A stretch of DNA of 64,000 bases from an uncultured Mollicutes bacterium (GTDB taxonomy: Bacteria > Bacillota_I > Bacilli_A > Acholeplasmatales > Anaeroplasmataceae), in assembly GCA_945923475.1 (NCBI GenBank), contig CAMELE010000006.1, positions 1-64,000 on the forward strand. The letters run 5' to 3'. This document shows, in pieces, positions 17,658 through 27,437 of this stretch. The first letter of the stretch is position 1, and every line of letters begins with the position of its first letter. Made by a program: the position numbers and the translations under genes. Below the pieces are notes generated by a model. It ran no database searches and was not told the origin of the DNA. It saw only the letters and a list, made by a program, of their open reading frames with translations.

Positions 17658-20600
17658 TTAATCAATGTTAAAAGTCCAAGTTTTAGTGAACCAACCATAG
17701 AATAAGTCATCTTCAGTTAATTCTTCATAATTATCAATGGTACGTTCATTAATCGCCATCATTTTATTAAAACGATCAGACATTGTTTGATCGGCAAATG
17801 TTATTGTACCGATTTGTTTATATAATCTCCAAGTTTGGAATGTAGAATTTGAATATCTAGTGATAATATCAGCAAATACATTCTTAACTGCAGTTGTTGT
17901 AGTAGAACGTAATGATGAAACTGAACCATTATTTTGAGTTTCAATAAAGTAGATGAATAATTGTTCTAATGAAGCATATTTATCTTCACTATAGCCTGAT
18001 ACATATAGAATATCATCATCATCTGATGTGTCAGTATCATTTTCATATACAACAATATCTTGATATTGCCATGTTCCAATTGATGAAACCTTTGAATATG
18101 TTTTGTTAGAATCTTTTTCAGATTCGATACAAATATCATTCTTATCTGTTGTGTTTACATACCAAACATTACCATCACTATCTGTTACGCTCGAAGAAAG
18201 ATTTGAATCATTATCTCTAGTAAACTTACACTCTGTTTGACTTGTCATATCATATACATAAAGCATATGCCAACCATATGTTGTTTTTGTTAACTGAGAA
18301 TCAATTTCTCCATTAACATCAAGTTGATTTAATGGATTAATAGTATCCTCATACTTCCAATATCCATTATCCTCGATATCTTCTGCAACATCATCGTAGC
18401 TTTCACTACTTAAAACCTTATATAAGTTCTTTACTTCATTAGTAAATTCTTCAACATAGTTAGAACCATTAGAATTGTTAATTGTACTTAAATCCTCAGC
18501 ACGTAGGCTAAATTCAAAATTAGACTTGAAATCATCCCATACCATGCCTTTATATTTCTCACATTGTAATTTGTATTCATAACCATTATTGTTAAATACC
18601 TTAGCAATGTATTGTAATGCGCTAACCTTTGTATCAGTCTTAATTAGCTTAGATTCCTCAACAATAGCGTCAGCTAATGTTAGGATATCCTTTCTAAACT
18701 TTTCTTTGTTAACTGCATTTAATGCTTCATAGTACTTATCTGGATCATCATTATTTCCATCTCCATCATAATCAATTGAGATTAAAATATGACTAATATC
18801 AAGGCTGTAGTACATATCAAAATTTCTATCAGCAAATGCTTTAAAGTTCGTAAATAAACCAGTACTATCCTTAAATAAATACTTATCCTGTGTACCAAGC
18901 TGAACTTCTATTGCTTTGTTCTCAGCAGCATTTGTTCCTTCAAGTTTATCGCCCTTATAATCGCCATAGTATGAAGTATATTGGGAAATTAGGCTATTGG
19001 CTATTAAGCTATTATTTAATACATCATGCTGATTATCAAAACCATATTGTAATACTAAATAGTTCTCTAATCCCATTTTTTTAGAATATGATGTATCATT
19101 TTTCTTAAAGCTCTTAATTGCAGACTTAAGTCCATCCTCATATCCACTTATCTCAGAATCATCAATCTTGTCATATAGGCTTGTACTAGCTAAATACTTA
19201 GTCGCAAGTAATTCTGCTGCCTTTGATGCTCCATAAATATTATTTAGTTGCGTATAAGAATCATTAACACTATAGTTTACTGATACTGGATTGTTTTCAT
19301 TATTAGCGTAGGTATAAGTTAATGTAAAGACATATTTACCATTTGCATTCTTATAATCCTTAGAGCTAATAAAATCATAATAATCACTGTAAGAACTATA
19401 GTATTGATTTTCGTATATTGGATCATAGATTTTTAAATCTAGACTATCACGTTTTTCATCCTCTGTAACAGTTAGAAGAGTACCTTTAAGTCTTTGCTCA
19501 ACTAAACTATTAGCATAGGTTTCAGAAGCCCAATCTTCAATAACCATATCATCTAGAAGGCTATTTAATTTAATAGAGATATCACTTGCAAGTTCCAAGT
19601 CATCCCAATCATTACCTTCATAAATATTTATACGATAAGCCATATAATAATAATTATCGCCTGAAATATTGAATGGAGTTCTTAAATATGAAACACCTTC
19701 ATCAGAACCCATATCGACTAAATTTTCAGTCATAAAATTAATAGTTGAAGAATCAATTTTATCTGTAAACTCGTTTTCATCCTTTGTAATTGCAAATGAA
19801 GTATTTTCATTTGTCCAAACGTCATTTACACCTTCAATGATGTCATTTTTGTAAAACTCGTTATATAGCTTTACATAGAATTCTAATGCTTCTTCTTCAG
19901 TAGCATTTTCGCTTAATGGGCCACCAACTTTATTTATATACTTATCAGCCTGGGCTTTACTTGCAAATTTAATAACAATTGCATGATTCTTATATACTTC
20001 ATCTGCTGCTTGATTCTTATATTTAATACCAAACATATCAGCAGTAGTTGTATAATTTTGAATTGCTGCATATTTATTCTCTCGAATCTCGTAATCATTT
20101 TTAGCAAGATAATAAGAATTTTCTTGTTTTTGGCCATCTACATCATATAAATATTCGTAATCTTTAATTTTATTTAAGTATTCCTTAGCATAATTTACAG
20201 TAGCTACTGTATACTTATATAAGTCAACTAAATCAGCATTGTTAGCCCAATTTGAAACTAAATTACCTTCAGCATCAACTGTTGGAATAAAGATTTCTGG
20301 ATTATTTGCATACACGCTTGAATAATCAATACCATTATTGCTTAATTGATTATCAATAAACTTTTGAATAGATTTCTTCTTATCTTCATCTTTAAGATCT
20401 TCATAATCCTCGATTTCAGATACACCATATATATTACTTAACATATATGAATCAAAATCTTTCTTTAATTCGCTATCTGTTTTAAATTCAGAATTATTGA
20501 TAGCCGCAATTTCCTTTGAATAAACAGCTTTTTTAATTTGAGTTAAAACCTTTGAATATCCTTCCTTACGGAATAGATTATACATTTCTTTAACACTGAC

Positions 20601-20750
20601 ACTTTGTCCTGTAGCTAATGATGCATAATTACTATCTAATTTTAAATCTCCACTTGGCATCTTTGTGTTACGATTTGCATCACAAGAGGCAAGAGTCGTA
20701 ACTAATACAGCTGCAGCTAGGACGGAAACAATTCTTCTCGATTTTTTCAT
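17658..20750 (-). CDS. Giant parvulin-like lipoprotein A (1030 aa)
   Basis: The N-terminus is a lipoprotein signal with lipobox TLASC (Cys23). Residues 40-160 resemble the SurA/PrsA N-terminal chaperone region. A split parvulin-type prolyl isomerase core seems present: ISHILISID near residue 653, matching the ASHILV strand, and YGWHMLYVYD near 829, matching the GYHII strand, with about 170 residues between them instead of the usual 90. Right after HILISID comes DYDGDGNNDDPD, which fits an EF-hand-type calcium loop. PrsA family members are about 300 residues, so this is a very large relative. It follows lipoprotein B by 1 bp. Foldase function at the outer membrane face is inference. Confidence 0.7.
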   Translation of the reverse strand: MKKSRRIVSVLAAAVLVTTLASCDANRNTKMPSGDLKLDSNYASLATGQSVSVKEMYNLFRKEGYSKVLTQIKKAVYSKEIAAINNSEFKTDSELKKDFDSYMLSNIYGVSEIEDYEDLKDEDKKKSIQKFIDNQLSNNGIDYSSVYANNPEIFIPTVDAEGNLVSNWANNADLVDLYKYTVATVNYAKEYLNKIKDYEYLYDVDGQKQENSYYLAKNDYEIRENKYAAIQNYTTTADMFGIKYKNQAADEVYKNHAIVIKFASKAQADKYINKVGGPLSENATEEEALEFYVKLYNEFYKNDIIEGVNDVWTNENTSFAITKDENEFTDKIDSSTINFMTENLVDMGSDEGVSYLRTPFNISGDNYYYMAYRINIYEGNDWDDLELASDISIKLNSLLDDMVIEDWASETYANSLVEQRLKGTLLTVTEDEKRDSLDLKIYDPIYENQYYSSYSDYYDFISSKDYKNANGKYVFTLTYTYANNENNPVSVNYSVNDSYTQLNNIYGASKAAELLATKYLASTSLYDKIDDSEISGYEDGLKSAIKSFKKNDTSYSKKMGLENYLVLQYGFDNQHDVLNNSLIANSLISQYTSYYGDYKGDKLEGTNAAENKAIEVQLGTQDKYLFKDSTGLFTNFKAFADRNFDMYYSLDISHILISIDYDGDGNNDDPDKYYEALNAVNKEKFRKDILTLADAIVEESKLIKTDTKVSALQYIAKVFNNNGYEYKLQCEKYKGMVWDDFKSNFEFSLRAEDLSTINNSNGSNYVEEFTNEVKNLYKVLSSESYDDVAEDIEDNGYWKYEDTINPLNQLDVNGEIDSQLTKTTYGWHMLYVYDMTSQTECKFTRDNDSNLSSSVTDSDGNVWYVNTTDKNDICIESEKDSNKTYSKVSSIGTWQYQDIVVYENDTDTSDDDDILYVSGYSEDKYASLEQLFIYFIETQNNGSVSSLRSTTTTAVKNVFADIITRYSNSTFQTWRLYKQIGTITFADQTMSDRFNKMMAINERTIDNYEELTEDDLFYGWFTKTWTFNID

Positions 20751-20751
20751 C

Positions 20752-23700
20752 TTATTTTCCCTCCTTCATAGTTTTAACAAGTGCATTTAAATTTGTCCAC
20801 CAATTATCATATTGATTTTGAAGACTAAAGTATAATTTAACATTTTCTTCATCATCAAAGAATGTTAATGATGTTGAAGAGCTATAAACATTTTCAGTTA
20901 CTAAATAGCTATCAGCACTATTGTGATTTGTTTCAAGAAGCTTAGCAAACACTTCTGTAGAAGAATTTTTTGAATTACCAAATACAAAATATAAATAAGC
21001 ATCCTGATTCTTATTTTGAATTTCTCCCGAACTAATTAATGTATCTACTAAGAATTGAATTAATACTTCAAATTGAGATTCACTTGATGTAAATCTTGTA
21101 AATACAGGTTGAAGATATGTAGTTAATGCTGTTGTTACAGATGCTGGCAATGATGATGTTGAACCATTTGCTGCATATTCAAGCATAAATGCTAATACTT
21201 GATTTAAAGATAGCTTGTCTGAATAGTCGCCATTTTCATCAATAAGGCTATAAACGTCTGCAATCTTGTATGCGTCATCACCATAAATATAAACTAAATC
21301 TTTATAAATATCACTTTCTGGATAATCTTCAGGATCATATTTAGCACTTGCTTTTTCGGTAGCAGATGTTAAAACTAATAGATTGTATCCTTCATTTGTT
21401 ACTAATCCATTTTCTGTTCCTTCGTAATATTTAGTAATCATATACTCATTAGGCATTACCTCATCATTAAATAGGAATTCCTCTGTATATGCTTTATAAA
21501 TTGCAAGTTTTAAAACATCATAGCATGATGCATAATCTGTTGAATTAGAAACTGAAGCTAGCTCGCTTGTCTTGATGTATAAACCAGCCTTACGATATTT
21601 TGCCCACTCTCTTTCAGCAGCAGTTGGATTATAATCTCCATCCTCTGCTGGAGTATGGTTGTAATCATTGTCAAATCTTGATGCAGAGTTATACTCAGAA
21701 ACAATTTTTGATAACGCATCAACATTAGAATCTGTAGAATTATCAACAAGCTTAATAACCTTTTTGATTAATTCCTGAGCTAATTCACCATAAGTGCAAT
21801 TATATTCAGCGCCTGGTACAGGTTTTGACCAGTCAAAAATATCAATTCCGTCAATTTCAGTTCCAGCTTTATCAGGATTTCCATCCTCATTCATATCTAC
21901 ATATACTAATAAATTAGTTGCAGACACAGAGAAATATGAGTCATAGTAATTATTTGCATATTCTTGTAGGAATAATGCAAGCTTTTCAGATGAATAATCA
22001 TTTAATAATGTCGCAGATGCTTCGTTTACACAGTAAAAATTATGAACAATTTCTTCCATATCAGTTGAATGGAAATATAATTTTAAGAACTTATATTTTC
22101 CAAGAGATGATGAATAACCAGATGATGATAATTGATCGTTTGCAAAATTAGATAATAAATTATTTAAATTTTGATAATATGTATCAATTTTGTCCTTGTC
22201 ACCAGTAATTTTCTTATATGTATCTGTTTCCTTAATTAATTCTGTAGATAATAAAGATACTGCGCTGGAAATACCACTGCTAATTTCAAGCTCTTCCCAT
22301 ACATCACTAATTGTAACTGTAACAGTTTCGTTTTCAATGCCAAGGTCTTCATCCTCGTATTTAAATGTTGCAATTACATTGTAATCAGATTTTTTCTTAT
22401 TTCCTTTGTAATCACTATTTGAAGCCTCATATGCTATTTCGATATCTTCATCATAGATTCTTGCTTCTACATTTTCTTTTGCATTAGTAATGCAATTTGA
22501 AATATATGAAGATGTTAAAGTATCTTGCTTTAAGTTCTCATAAATTTCTTCTAGTAATTCATAATAAGCCTTCTTGCCTTCTGTTGATAACAATCCATTT
22601 AATGATTCATCATTTTCAGCTAATTCCTTTAATTTCTCATCTGAAATTTCAAGCTTAGAATTTCCATCATAGGTATATACCTTATATTCATTTTCTACCT
22701 TCTCAACATAATACAATTCATCTTCATTAGAATTCGTATAGTAAAGTTTTTTATCACTTTCTGGTGTATTTAGCTTATAAGCCATATAGTAAAAATCACC
22801 ATAATTTTGACCAGCGATAGAATAATTTGTTGTAGCACTTCCACTATTTTCAGTAATCTTTAATGTGTCATATAAATAAGTTGTAAGACTAGAGTTAATT
22901 TCATCTAATGCCTTCTTTGTGAATGTTGTATTTTCATTATCCTTTAGACCGTGCTCTAATGCATATTGATAAGTATATTTTGAAGCTTCCTCATCAGATA
23001 AAGTAGAATAAATTCTATATAAATCCTGTGTAATATTTCTTCTATTTGTAGTATTAGATGTTTCTATTGCTAATGATTGTAATGACTCTCTATATGAATA
23101 GATATAGTTATACATTTCAATGTAAAGAGCAAATACTAAGTTAGTGTTTGAAGTAAGCTTAACTGCATCATATGATACTGAGCTTAAATTGTTTGCAAAG
23201 TCATAATCATCATAATATTTAGAATATTGAGCATCAGTTCTATCCTTTTGAGGAATAAAATATAGTTCTGAACGATATGCCTTAACACCAAAAGCCTTAA
23301 ATACAGCATTTACCTCATCTTCATTGATAAAACGAATTAAAATCGCATTTACTGTAGATGAATACAAATAATCTTCCTTCCATTTTGCGATTATTTCAGA
23401 ATTGCTAAAATAACGATCCTCACCTTCTTCAAGTTCATCATTATGATCAGCAATTTCCTTCTCTAAAACCTGGTATGCATATAACTTTTGCGCATATGAT
23501 TCATAGTATGTTCTAAATAATTCCTTTTGAACATTTGAAAGATCGCTAAATTTATAAGCTGCTCTTCCGTTTTCTGACTTTGCTTCATACTCCTTTCCAG
23601 TTTTTGGATCAGTATATGATACTCTTGAAATCAAACGTGCAATATCCTTTGAATCAATGCTAATACGATGATTCTTCCAAACATTATCCTTATATTTTAA

Positions 23701-24099
23701 TTCTGATGAACTAAACAAATATGGATTATTAAATCCATCATAATCATCTATGCTTGAAAAACCATATACATCGCATACTAAAAGCTTCTGAACCTCATTA
23801 ATGTATTCAGGATTATTGTTTTCCTCAATTTCTTTTGTAACTTCAGTGATTTTATGAGAAACAATAGAAGTGTTAAGCTTTTCACCTAAATAGCTTGCTG
23901 AGCTCCACTTCATTTGGTCAAATAATTCTTTATTTGTTACAGTTCTGTTCCCTAATGTAACATATGCTTCATTTCCATTTATATCATCATATTTATCTTG
24001 AGCTTTTGAGCATGACGAAAGAGTCAATGCTAAAAGGCATGACATAAAAGTTAGACTTAATGGCTTTAAAAGACCCTTATTTTTATTTGATATACTCAT
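20752..24099 (-). CDS. Giant parvulin-like lipoprotein B (1115 aa)
   Basis: This is a paralogue of its downstream neighbour. The signal peptide ends in lipobox LTLSSC (Cys30). The N-terminal region has the same layout (ALGNRTVTNKELFDQ-type start, then an ...KLLVCDVYGFSSIDDYD segment that parallels NIYGVSEIEDYE in A). The strand LLVYVDMNEDGNPDKAG near residue 735 aligns with HILISIDYDGDGNNDD in A but lacks the parvulin histidine and has a weaker calcium-loop pattern, and the later GYNLLVLTS near 910 lacks GYH. It may therefore be a non-catalytic chaperone. AAGGAG precedes the ATG; with A it forms a two-gene operon closed by a hairpin. Confidence 0.65.
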   Translation of the reverse strand: MSISNKNKGLLKPLSLTFMSCLLALTLSSCSKAQDKYDDINGNEAYVTLGNRTVTNKELFDQMKWSSASYLGEKLNTSIVSHKITEVTKEIEENNNPEYINEVQKLLVCDVYGFSSIDDYDGFNNPYLFSSSELKYKDNVWKNHRISIDSKDIARLISRVSYTDPKTGKEYEAKSENGRAAYKFSDLSNVQKELFRTYYESYAQKLYAYQVLEKEIADHNDELEEGEDRYFSNSEIIAKWKEDYLYSSTVNAILIRFINEDEVNAVFKAFGVKAYRSELYFIPQKDRTDAQYSKYYDDYDFANNLSSVSYDAVKLTSNTNLVFALYIEMYNYIYSYRESLQSLAIETSNTTNRRNITQDLYRIYSTLSDEEASKYTYQYALEHGLKDNENTTFTKKALDEINSSLTTYLYDTLKITENSGSATTNYSIAGQNYGDFYYMAYKLNTPESDKKLYYTNSNEDELYYVEKVENEYKVYTYDGNSKLEISDEKLKELAENDESLNGLLSTEGKKAYYELLEEIYENLKQDTLTSSYISNCITNAKENVEARIYDEDIEIAYEASNSDYKGNKKKSDYNVIATFKYEDEDLGIENETVTVTISDVWEELEISSGISSAVSLLSTELIKETDTYKKITGDKDKIDTYYQNLNNLLSNFANDQLSSSGYSSSLGKYKFLKLYFHSTDMEEIVHNFYCVNEASATLLNDYSSEKLALFLQEYANNYYDSYFSVSATNLLVYVDMNEDGNPDKAGTEIDGIDIFDWSKPVPGAEYNCTYGELAQELIKKVIKLVDNSTDSNVDALSKIVSEYNSASRFDNDYNHTPAEDGDYNPTAAEREWAKYRKAGLYIKTSELASVSNSTDYASCYDVLKLAIYKAYTEEFLFNDEVMPNEYMITKYYEGTENGLVTNEGYNLLVLTSATEKASAKYDPEDYPESDIYKDLVYIYGDDAYKIADVYSLIDENGDYSDKLSLNQVLAFMLEYAANGSTSSLPASVTTALTTYLQPVFTRFTSSESQFEVLIQFLVDTLISSGEIQNKNQDAYLYFVFGNSKNSSTEVFAKLLETNHNSADSYLVTENVYSSSTSLTFFDDEENVKLYFSLQNQYDNWWTNLNALVKTMKEGK

Positions 24100-24279
24100 G
24101 TTTAAGTCTCCTTGTTGTGAATTTGGCTATAACCATAGCACTTACAATAATAACATTTTTATTGTCAAATTGCAATACAATAAATTTGTCTGAATTAAGT
24201 TATTTTTAACCATAAATTGGGCTATATTTATCTCATTAGTTTTTTTTATGAATATAATATATTGAAAAGGAGGGATAAA

Positions 24280-24378
24280 ATGGCATGTGACAACAGTCAA
24301 AGTACTAATACGTCTTGGGCATTAATCCTCGTTTTATTCATACTGCTTGTAATAATCGGTGCTTCATGGGCGCTATAA
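24280..24378 (+). CDS. YjcZ-family tiny membrane protein (32 aa)
   Basis: A very strong ribosome site (AAAAGGAGGG) precedes an ATG at 24280 that opens a 32-residue frame: a short polar head (MACDNSQSTNTSW) followed by one hydrophobic helix (ALILVLFILLVIIGASW). This layout matches the tiny single-helix YjcZ/sporulation mini-proteins of Bacilli, many of which are made in the sporulating mother cell. It is a single gene, ended by a perfect terminator. Spore association is inferred from the family type. Confidence 0.75.
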   Translation: MACDNSQSTNTSWALILVLFILLVIIGASWAL

Positions 24379-24380
24379 AA

Positions 24381-24410
24381 AAATAGTCTGTTATTTTTTA
24401 CAGACTATTT
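24381..24410. terminator. Bidirectional terminator between yjcZ-like gene and cca fusion
   Basis: A perfect 11-bp stem (24381-24391 with 24400-24410) has T-runs on the plus side and As that act as Ts on the minus side. It overlaps the stop codon of the minus-strand fusion gene. Confidence 0.85.
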
Positions 24411-26438
24411 TAATTTATAGAACTTAGTTTTATCCATAACCCCAATTGTATCAGTAAATTCTCCAGCCTTAATCTTTTCTAGCTCCTGACCTAGAACTCT
24501 AAACTTAGAATCGATTGTATCAATATACCAAATTGCTGCCGCTTCAGCAGTTTGGGGCTTTTTACAGGCACCAAATACTTGCTGTCCATGATGAGAAATT
24601 ACAATATGCTCAAGGATTAAAGCTTCTTCTGTTTTTTCAAGACCTAGCCCTTTTGCTATATCAAATATCTTTAGTCCACCAATTACAAGATGACCTAGTA
24701 ATTGTCCCTCAAGTGAGTATTCCGTATTTTCAACTCCTGTAAATTCTAGTGTTTTACCTAAATCATGAAGAATAACACCAGAGTATAAATAGTCCTTATC
24801 TAAATATGGAAAATTTCTTTTAAAATCTTGAGCTATCTCAAGCATACCTAAAGTATGATGGGCAAGGCCCCCTACATAATTATGATGTAATCGTTGCCCA
24901 GCAGGATATATGAAGAAGAGTCTTTCATATTGCTTTAATGCCTCTAATGTTATAGCCTTTATATTACTATTTTCAATCAAATCAGCATACCCATATATTT
25001 TACTTTTTAGCTCATCTAATGAATAAGGACAAGATGAATCAAACATCCTATATACCATATCAACTTCAGTTATATCCTCTATCTGTGAAACCTTTTGGCA
25101 CTCAAACAGATAATAAACCTCTTTTTCTGAATTACTATGGCGGCCAACCTTCATTTTATAAATATAGCCAATTTTTATATTATCGTTTTGTTCTTCAGTT
25201 TTAACATTTATATCTACTTGATTAGGTAATGTAACTAATAAATTGTACATCCCATCAGAAGTATTAATACCTTTTATTTTTCCATAATATGTGAAATACT
25301 CTACGTTTGCCATAAATTTTCTCCTAATATATTCTTCTATTTCAATGGAATCGTTTTTTATATATCCATTAAGGATATTTATTTCTAATTCTTTATATAA
25401 TTGTCCAAGCCATGGGCCATCTGATTTCTTTACAAGATCTACAATTGTATCTCTTGAAATCATCACATCCTTACGAGATGATATTGGTAAATTTTGCTTT
25501 TTATTTATAATCATTTCCTCTTTGACAAATGATAATGATAAATAATAATTTAATCTGTTTGCTAGAATCAATGTATCAATATCATTATTGTATAAATTAA
25601 TAGCTAATAAGATATCTTTTCCTATTAATTCTAATGCTCTATAGAATAGCTTTTTTTTGTGGTTCTCAATATTAAATGATATTTCTTTATTATAATATAA
25701 GGATAATGCTAGAATATCATCTAAGGTTGGGGTTAAATTCTTTTTTATAATTAAAGAAATTGCTTGGTCGATTTTTAAATATTTAGAAGCATTACAACGA
25801 TTTAAATACCCTAAGCCTTTAACATAATATTTTCCTTTTATTATTTTATTTAATTCATCTAAAATTCTTTCACTACTCAATGATTTAATACTTTTTACAT
25901 TTTTAAGCATTGCATCAAATGTGTTTTTTTCAATATCAAATCCTAATTTTGATGTAAAATGGCAAGCTCTCAAAATTCTTAGTGAGTCCTCATCAAACCT
26001 AATGTTTGGATCACCAATGGACTTAATTTGTTTGTTTTTCAAATCGTCTAAGCCTTGGAAATAGTCATATATTTTCCCATTTGCATCCATTAATAATGCA
26101 TTTATCGTAAAATCTCTTCTTTTAAGGTCTTCATCTAGGCTATTAGTTATTTCTGTAACTGGATGTCGATGATCTGAATAAGAAATATCCTTGCGAAAGG
26201 TCGTAACCTCAAACGAATATTCATCCTGATTTACAACAACGGATAAGTATTTTTCTCCATTGCTGTTTTTAATATCAAAAATTTCCTTAACATCGTTTGG
26301 AGTTGCATTTGTAGTAATATCGATATCATTAGAATCAATATTTAAAATACTATCTCTAACATAACCTCCAACAATATACGCTTGGAAGCCGTTATTATTA
26401 AGTTTTTTTAATACCTTAAAAGCAGATTCCCTAAGCAT
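24405..26438 (-). CDS. Fusion: CCA tRNA nucleotidyltransferase + YhaM-like 3'-5' exoribonuclease
   Basis: One uninterrupted 677-residue frame joins two enzymes. Residues 1 to about 365 are a bacterial CCA-adding enzyme or poly(A)-polymerase-type head: GGYVRD (24-29), catalytic DID (38-40), RRDFTINA (107-114) and FDEDSLRILR (148-157). Residues about 370-455 look like an OB fold (YYGKIKGINTSDGMYNLLV, then a YKMKVGR-type strand). Residues 455-677 are an HD hydrolase closely resembling Bacillus YhaM: LHHNYVGGLAHHTLGML, SGVILHDLGK, EGQLLGHLVIGG, HIVISHHGQQVFG and IWYIDTIDSKF, with all metal ligands. So a tRNA 3'-end polymerase is tethered to an RNA 3' exonuclease. GAGGTGAC precedes the ATG; a terminator separates it from degV. 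Confidence 0.88.
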   Translation of the reverse strand: MLRESAFKVLKKLNNNGFQAYIVGGYVRDSILNIDSNDIDITTNATPNDVKEIFDIKNSNGEKYLSVVVNQDEYSFEVTTFRKDISYSDHRHPVTEITNSLDEDLKRRDFTINALLMDANGKIYDYFQGLDDLKNKQIKSIGDPNIRFDEDSLRILRACHFTSKLGFDIEKNTFDAMLKNVKSIKSLSSERILDELNKIIKGKYYVKGLGYLNRCNASKYLKIDQAISLIIKKNLTPTLDDILALSLYYNKEISFNIENHKKKLFYRALELIGKDILLAINLYNNDIDTLILANRLNYYLSLSFVKEEMIINKKQNLPISSRKDVMISRDTIVDLVKKSDGPWLGQLYKELEINILNGYIKNDSIEIEEYIRRKFMANVEYFTYYGKIKGINTSDGMYNLLVTLPNQVDINVKTEEQNDNIKIGYIYKMKVGRHSNSEKEVYYLFECQKVSQIEDITEVDMVYRMFDSSCPYSLDELKSKIYGYADLIENSNIKAITLEALKQYERLFFIYPAGQRLHHNYVGGLAHHTLGMLEIAQDFKRNFPYLDKDYLYSGVILHDLGKTLEFTGVENTEYSLEGQLLGHLVIGGLKIFDIAKGLGLEKTEEALILEHIVISHHGQQVFGACKKPQTAEAAAIWYIDTIDSKFRVLGQELEKIKAGEFTDTIGVMDKTKFYKLK

Positions 26439-26457
26439 ACTTTGTCACCTCAAAAAA

Positions 26458-26477
26458 GAGGAAGCGTAACGCTTCCT
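26458..26477 (-). terminator. Terminator after degV
   Basis: GGAAGCG, three bases, CGCTTCC followed by TCTTTTTT on the minus strand; it lies between the degV stop and the start of the cca fusion. Confidence 0.85.
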
Positions 26478-26481
26478 TAAA

Positions 26482-27333
26482 TTAGTCCTTTAAAAAACAA
26501 CCTAAACCAATAGCATTTGGACCCACGTGACAGCCAACTACAGGAGAGCATGGAAGCTCAAGAAGATTTTCTAATCCTATTTTTTCTTTTATTACATCAA
26601 CAAAGAAATCTCTTAATCCTGGACCAGTATATACAATAAAAGGTATATACTCCTTACCCTCAACATAATCCTTAAATCTATCACATACAGCTTCTAATGC
26701 TTTTTTTGTTGTTCTAATTTTCTCAATTGCTTGAATTGTACCATCCTCACATAATGCTAAAAGTGGTTTAATCTTTAAGTATTTACCTAAAAAACCTGCA
26801 GCACCAGAAAGTCGTCCATTTTTTACAAGACATTCTAGTGAATCTACTGCAAACATTAAGAAATTTTGATTTTTTAATTGATCTAATTTCTTTAAAATAG
26901 CCTCTGTTTCTTGACCTTCTTCTATCATTTGTGCAGCTGTAAGCGCAAAATATCCTTCATTAAAGCATACCGTCTTTGTATCTACTGGATAAACCTTAAT
27001 TCTTTCCTCAACCATTTCAGCAGCCTTACAAACACCGTTATAAGTTCCAGATAATTTAGAAGAAATTGTTGTAACAATAACCTCTTCAAATCCCTCATCT
27101 GCATAGCCCTCAAATATTTCAACTAGTTCACCAATTGAAGGTTGACTAGTCCTAGGAACTAAATGCTTATCTGCTTCTAATTTTGCATAAAACTCATCAG
27201 CTTTAATCTCAGTACCATCTGCAAGTAATTCTCCATTGACATCTATTTTAATTCTAATTGTTCTAATATCATAATCGTGCTTATAATAGTCTAAACAGCC
27301 TGTTGAAGTTGTACACACTAAACGCTTTGCCAT
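26482..27333 (-). CDS. DegV-family fatty-acid-binding protein
   Basis: The 283-residue protein is a DegV-family member, cytosolic proteins that bind a fatty acid (FakB-type) and can present it to the kinase FakA. Characteristic features are the early TTSTGCLDYYKHDYDI region, RTSQPSIGELVEIFE near residue 60, SSKLSGTYNG near residue 87, and the C-terminal PVVGCHVGPNAIGLGCF. No FakA is in the window. It is a single-gene unit with its own terminator. Which fatty acid it binds cannot be told. Confidence 0.9.
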   Translation of the reverse strand: MAKRLVCTTSTGCLDYYKHDYDIRTIRIKIDVNGELLADGTEIKADEFYAKLEADKHLVPRTSQPSIGELVEIFEGYADEGFEEVIVTTISSKLSGTYNGVCKAAEMVEERIKVYPVDTKTVCFNEGYFALTAAQMIEEGQETEAILKKLDQLKNQNFLMFAVDSLECLVKNGRLSGAAGFLGKYLKIKPLLALCEDGTIQAIEKIRTTKKALEAVCDRFKDYVEGKEYIPFIVYTGPGLRDFFVDVIKEKIGLENLLELPCSPVVGCHVGPNAIGLGCFLKD

Positions 27334-27437
27334 AAAACATCACCCTATTTGTGATTATACCATTAATAATCCCAATTTTCAACATTCTTTTCGTTTACCA
27401 AAATGCCACATAATGATATAATTATTTTGGTGATTAA

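Noticed and set aside
19934-20137. Open frames in other phases inside the giant lipoprotein genes and other long genes
   Set aside because: They lie fully inside strongly supported genes, have odd amino-acid content and lack ribosome sites.
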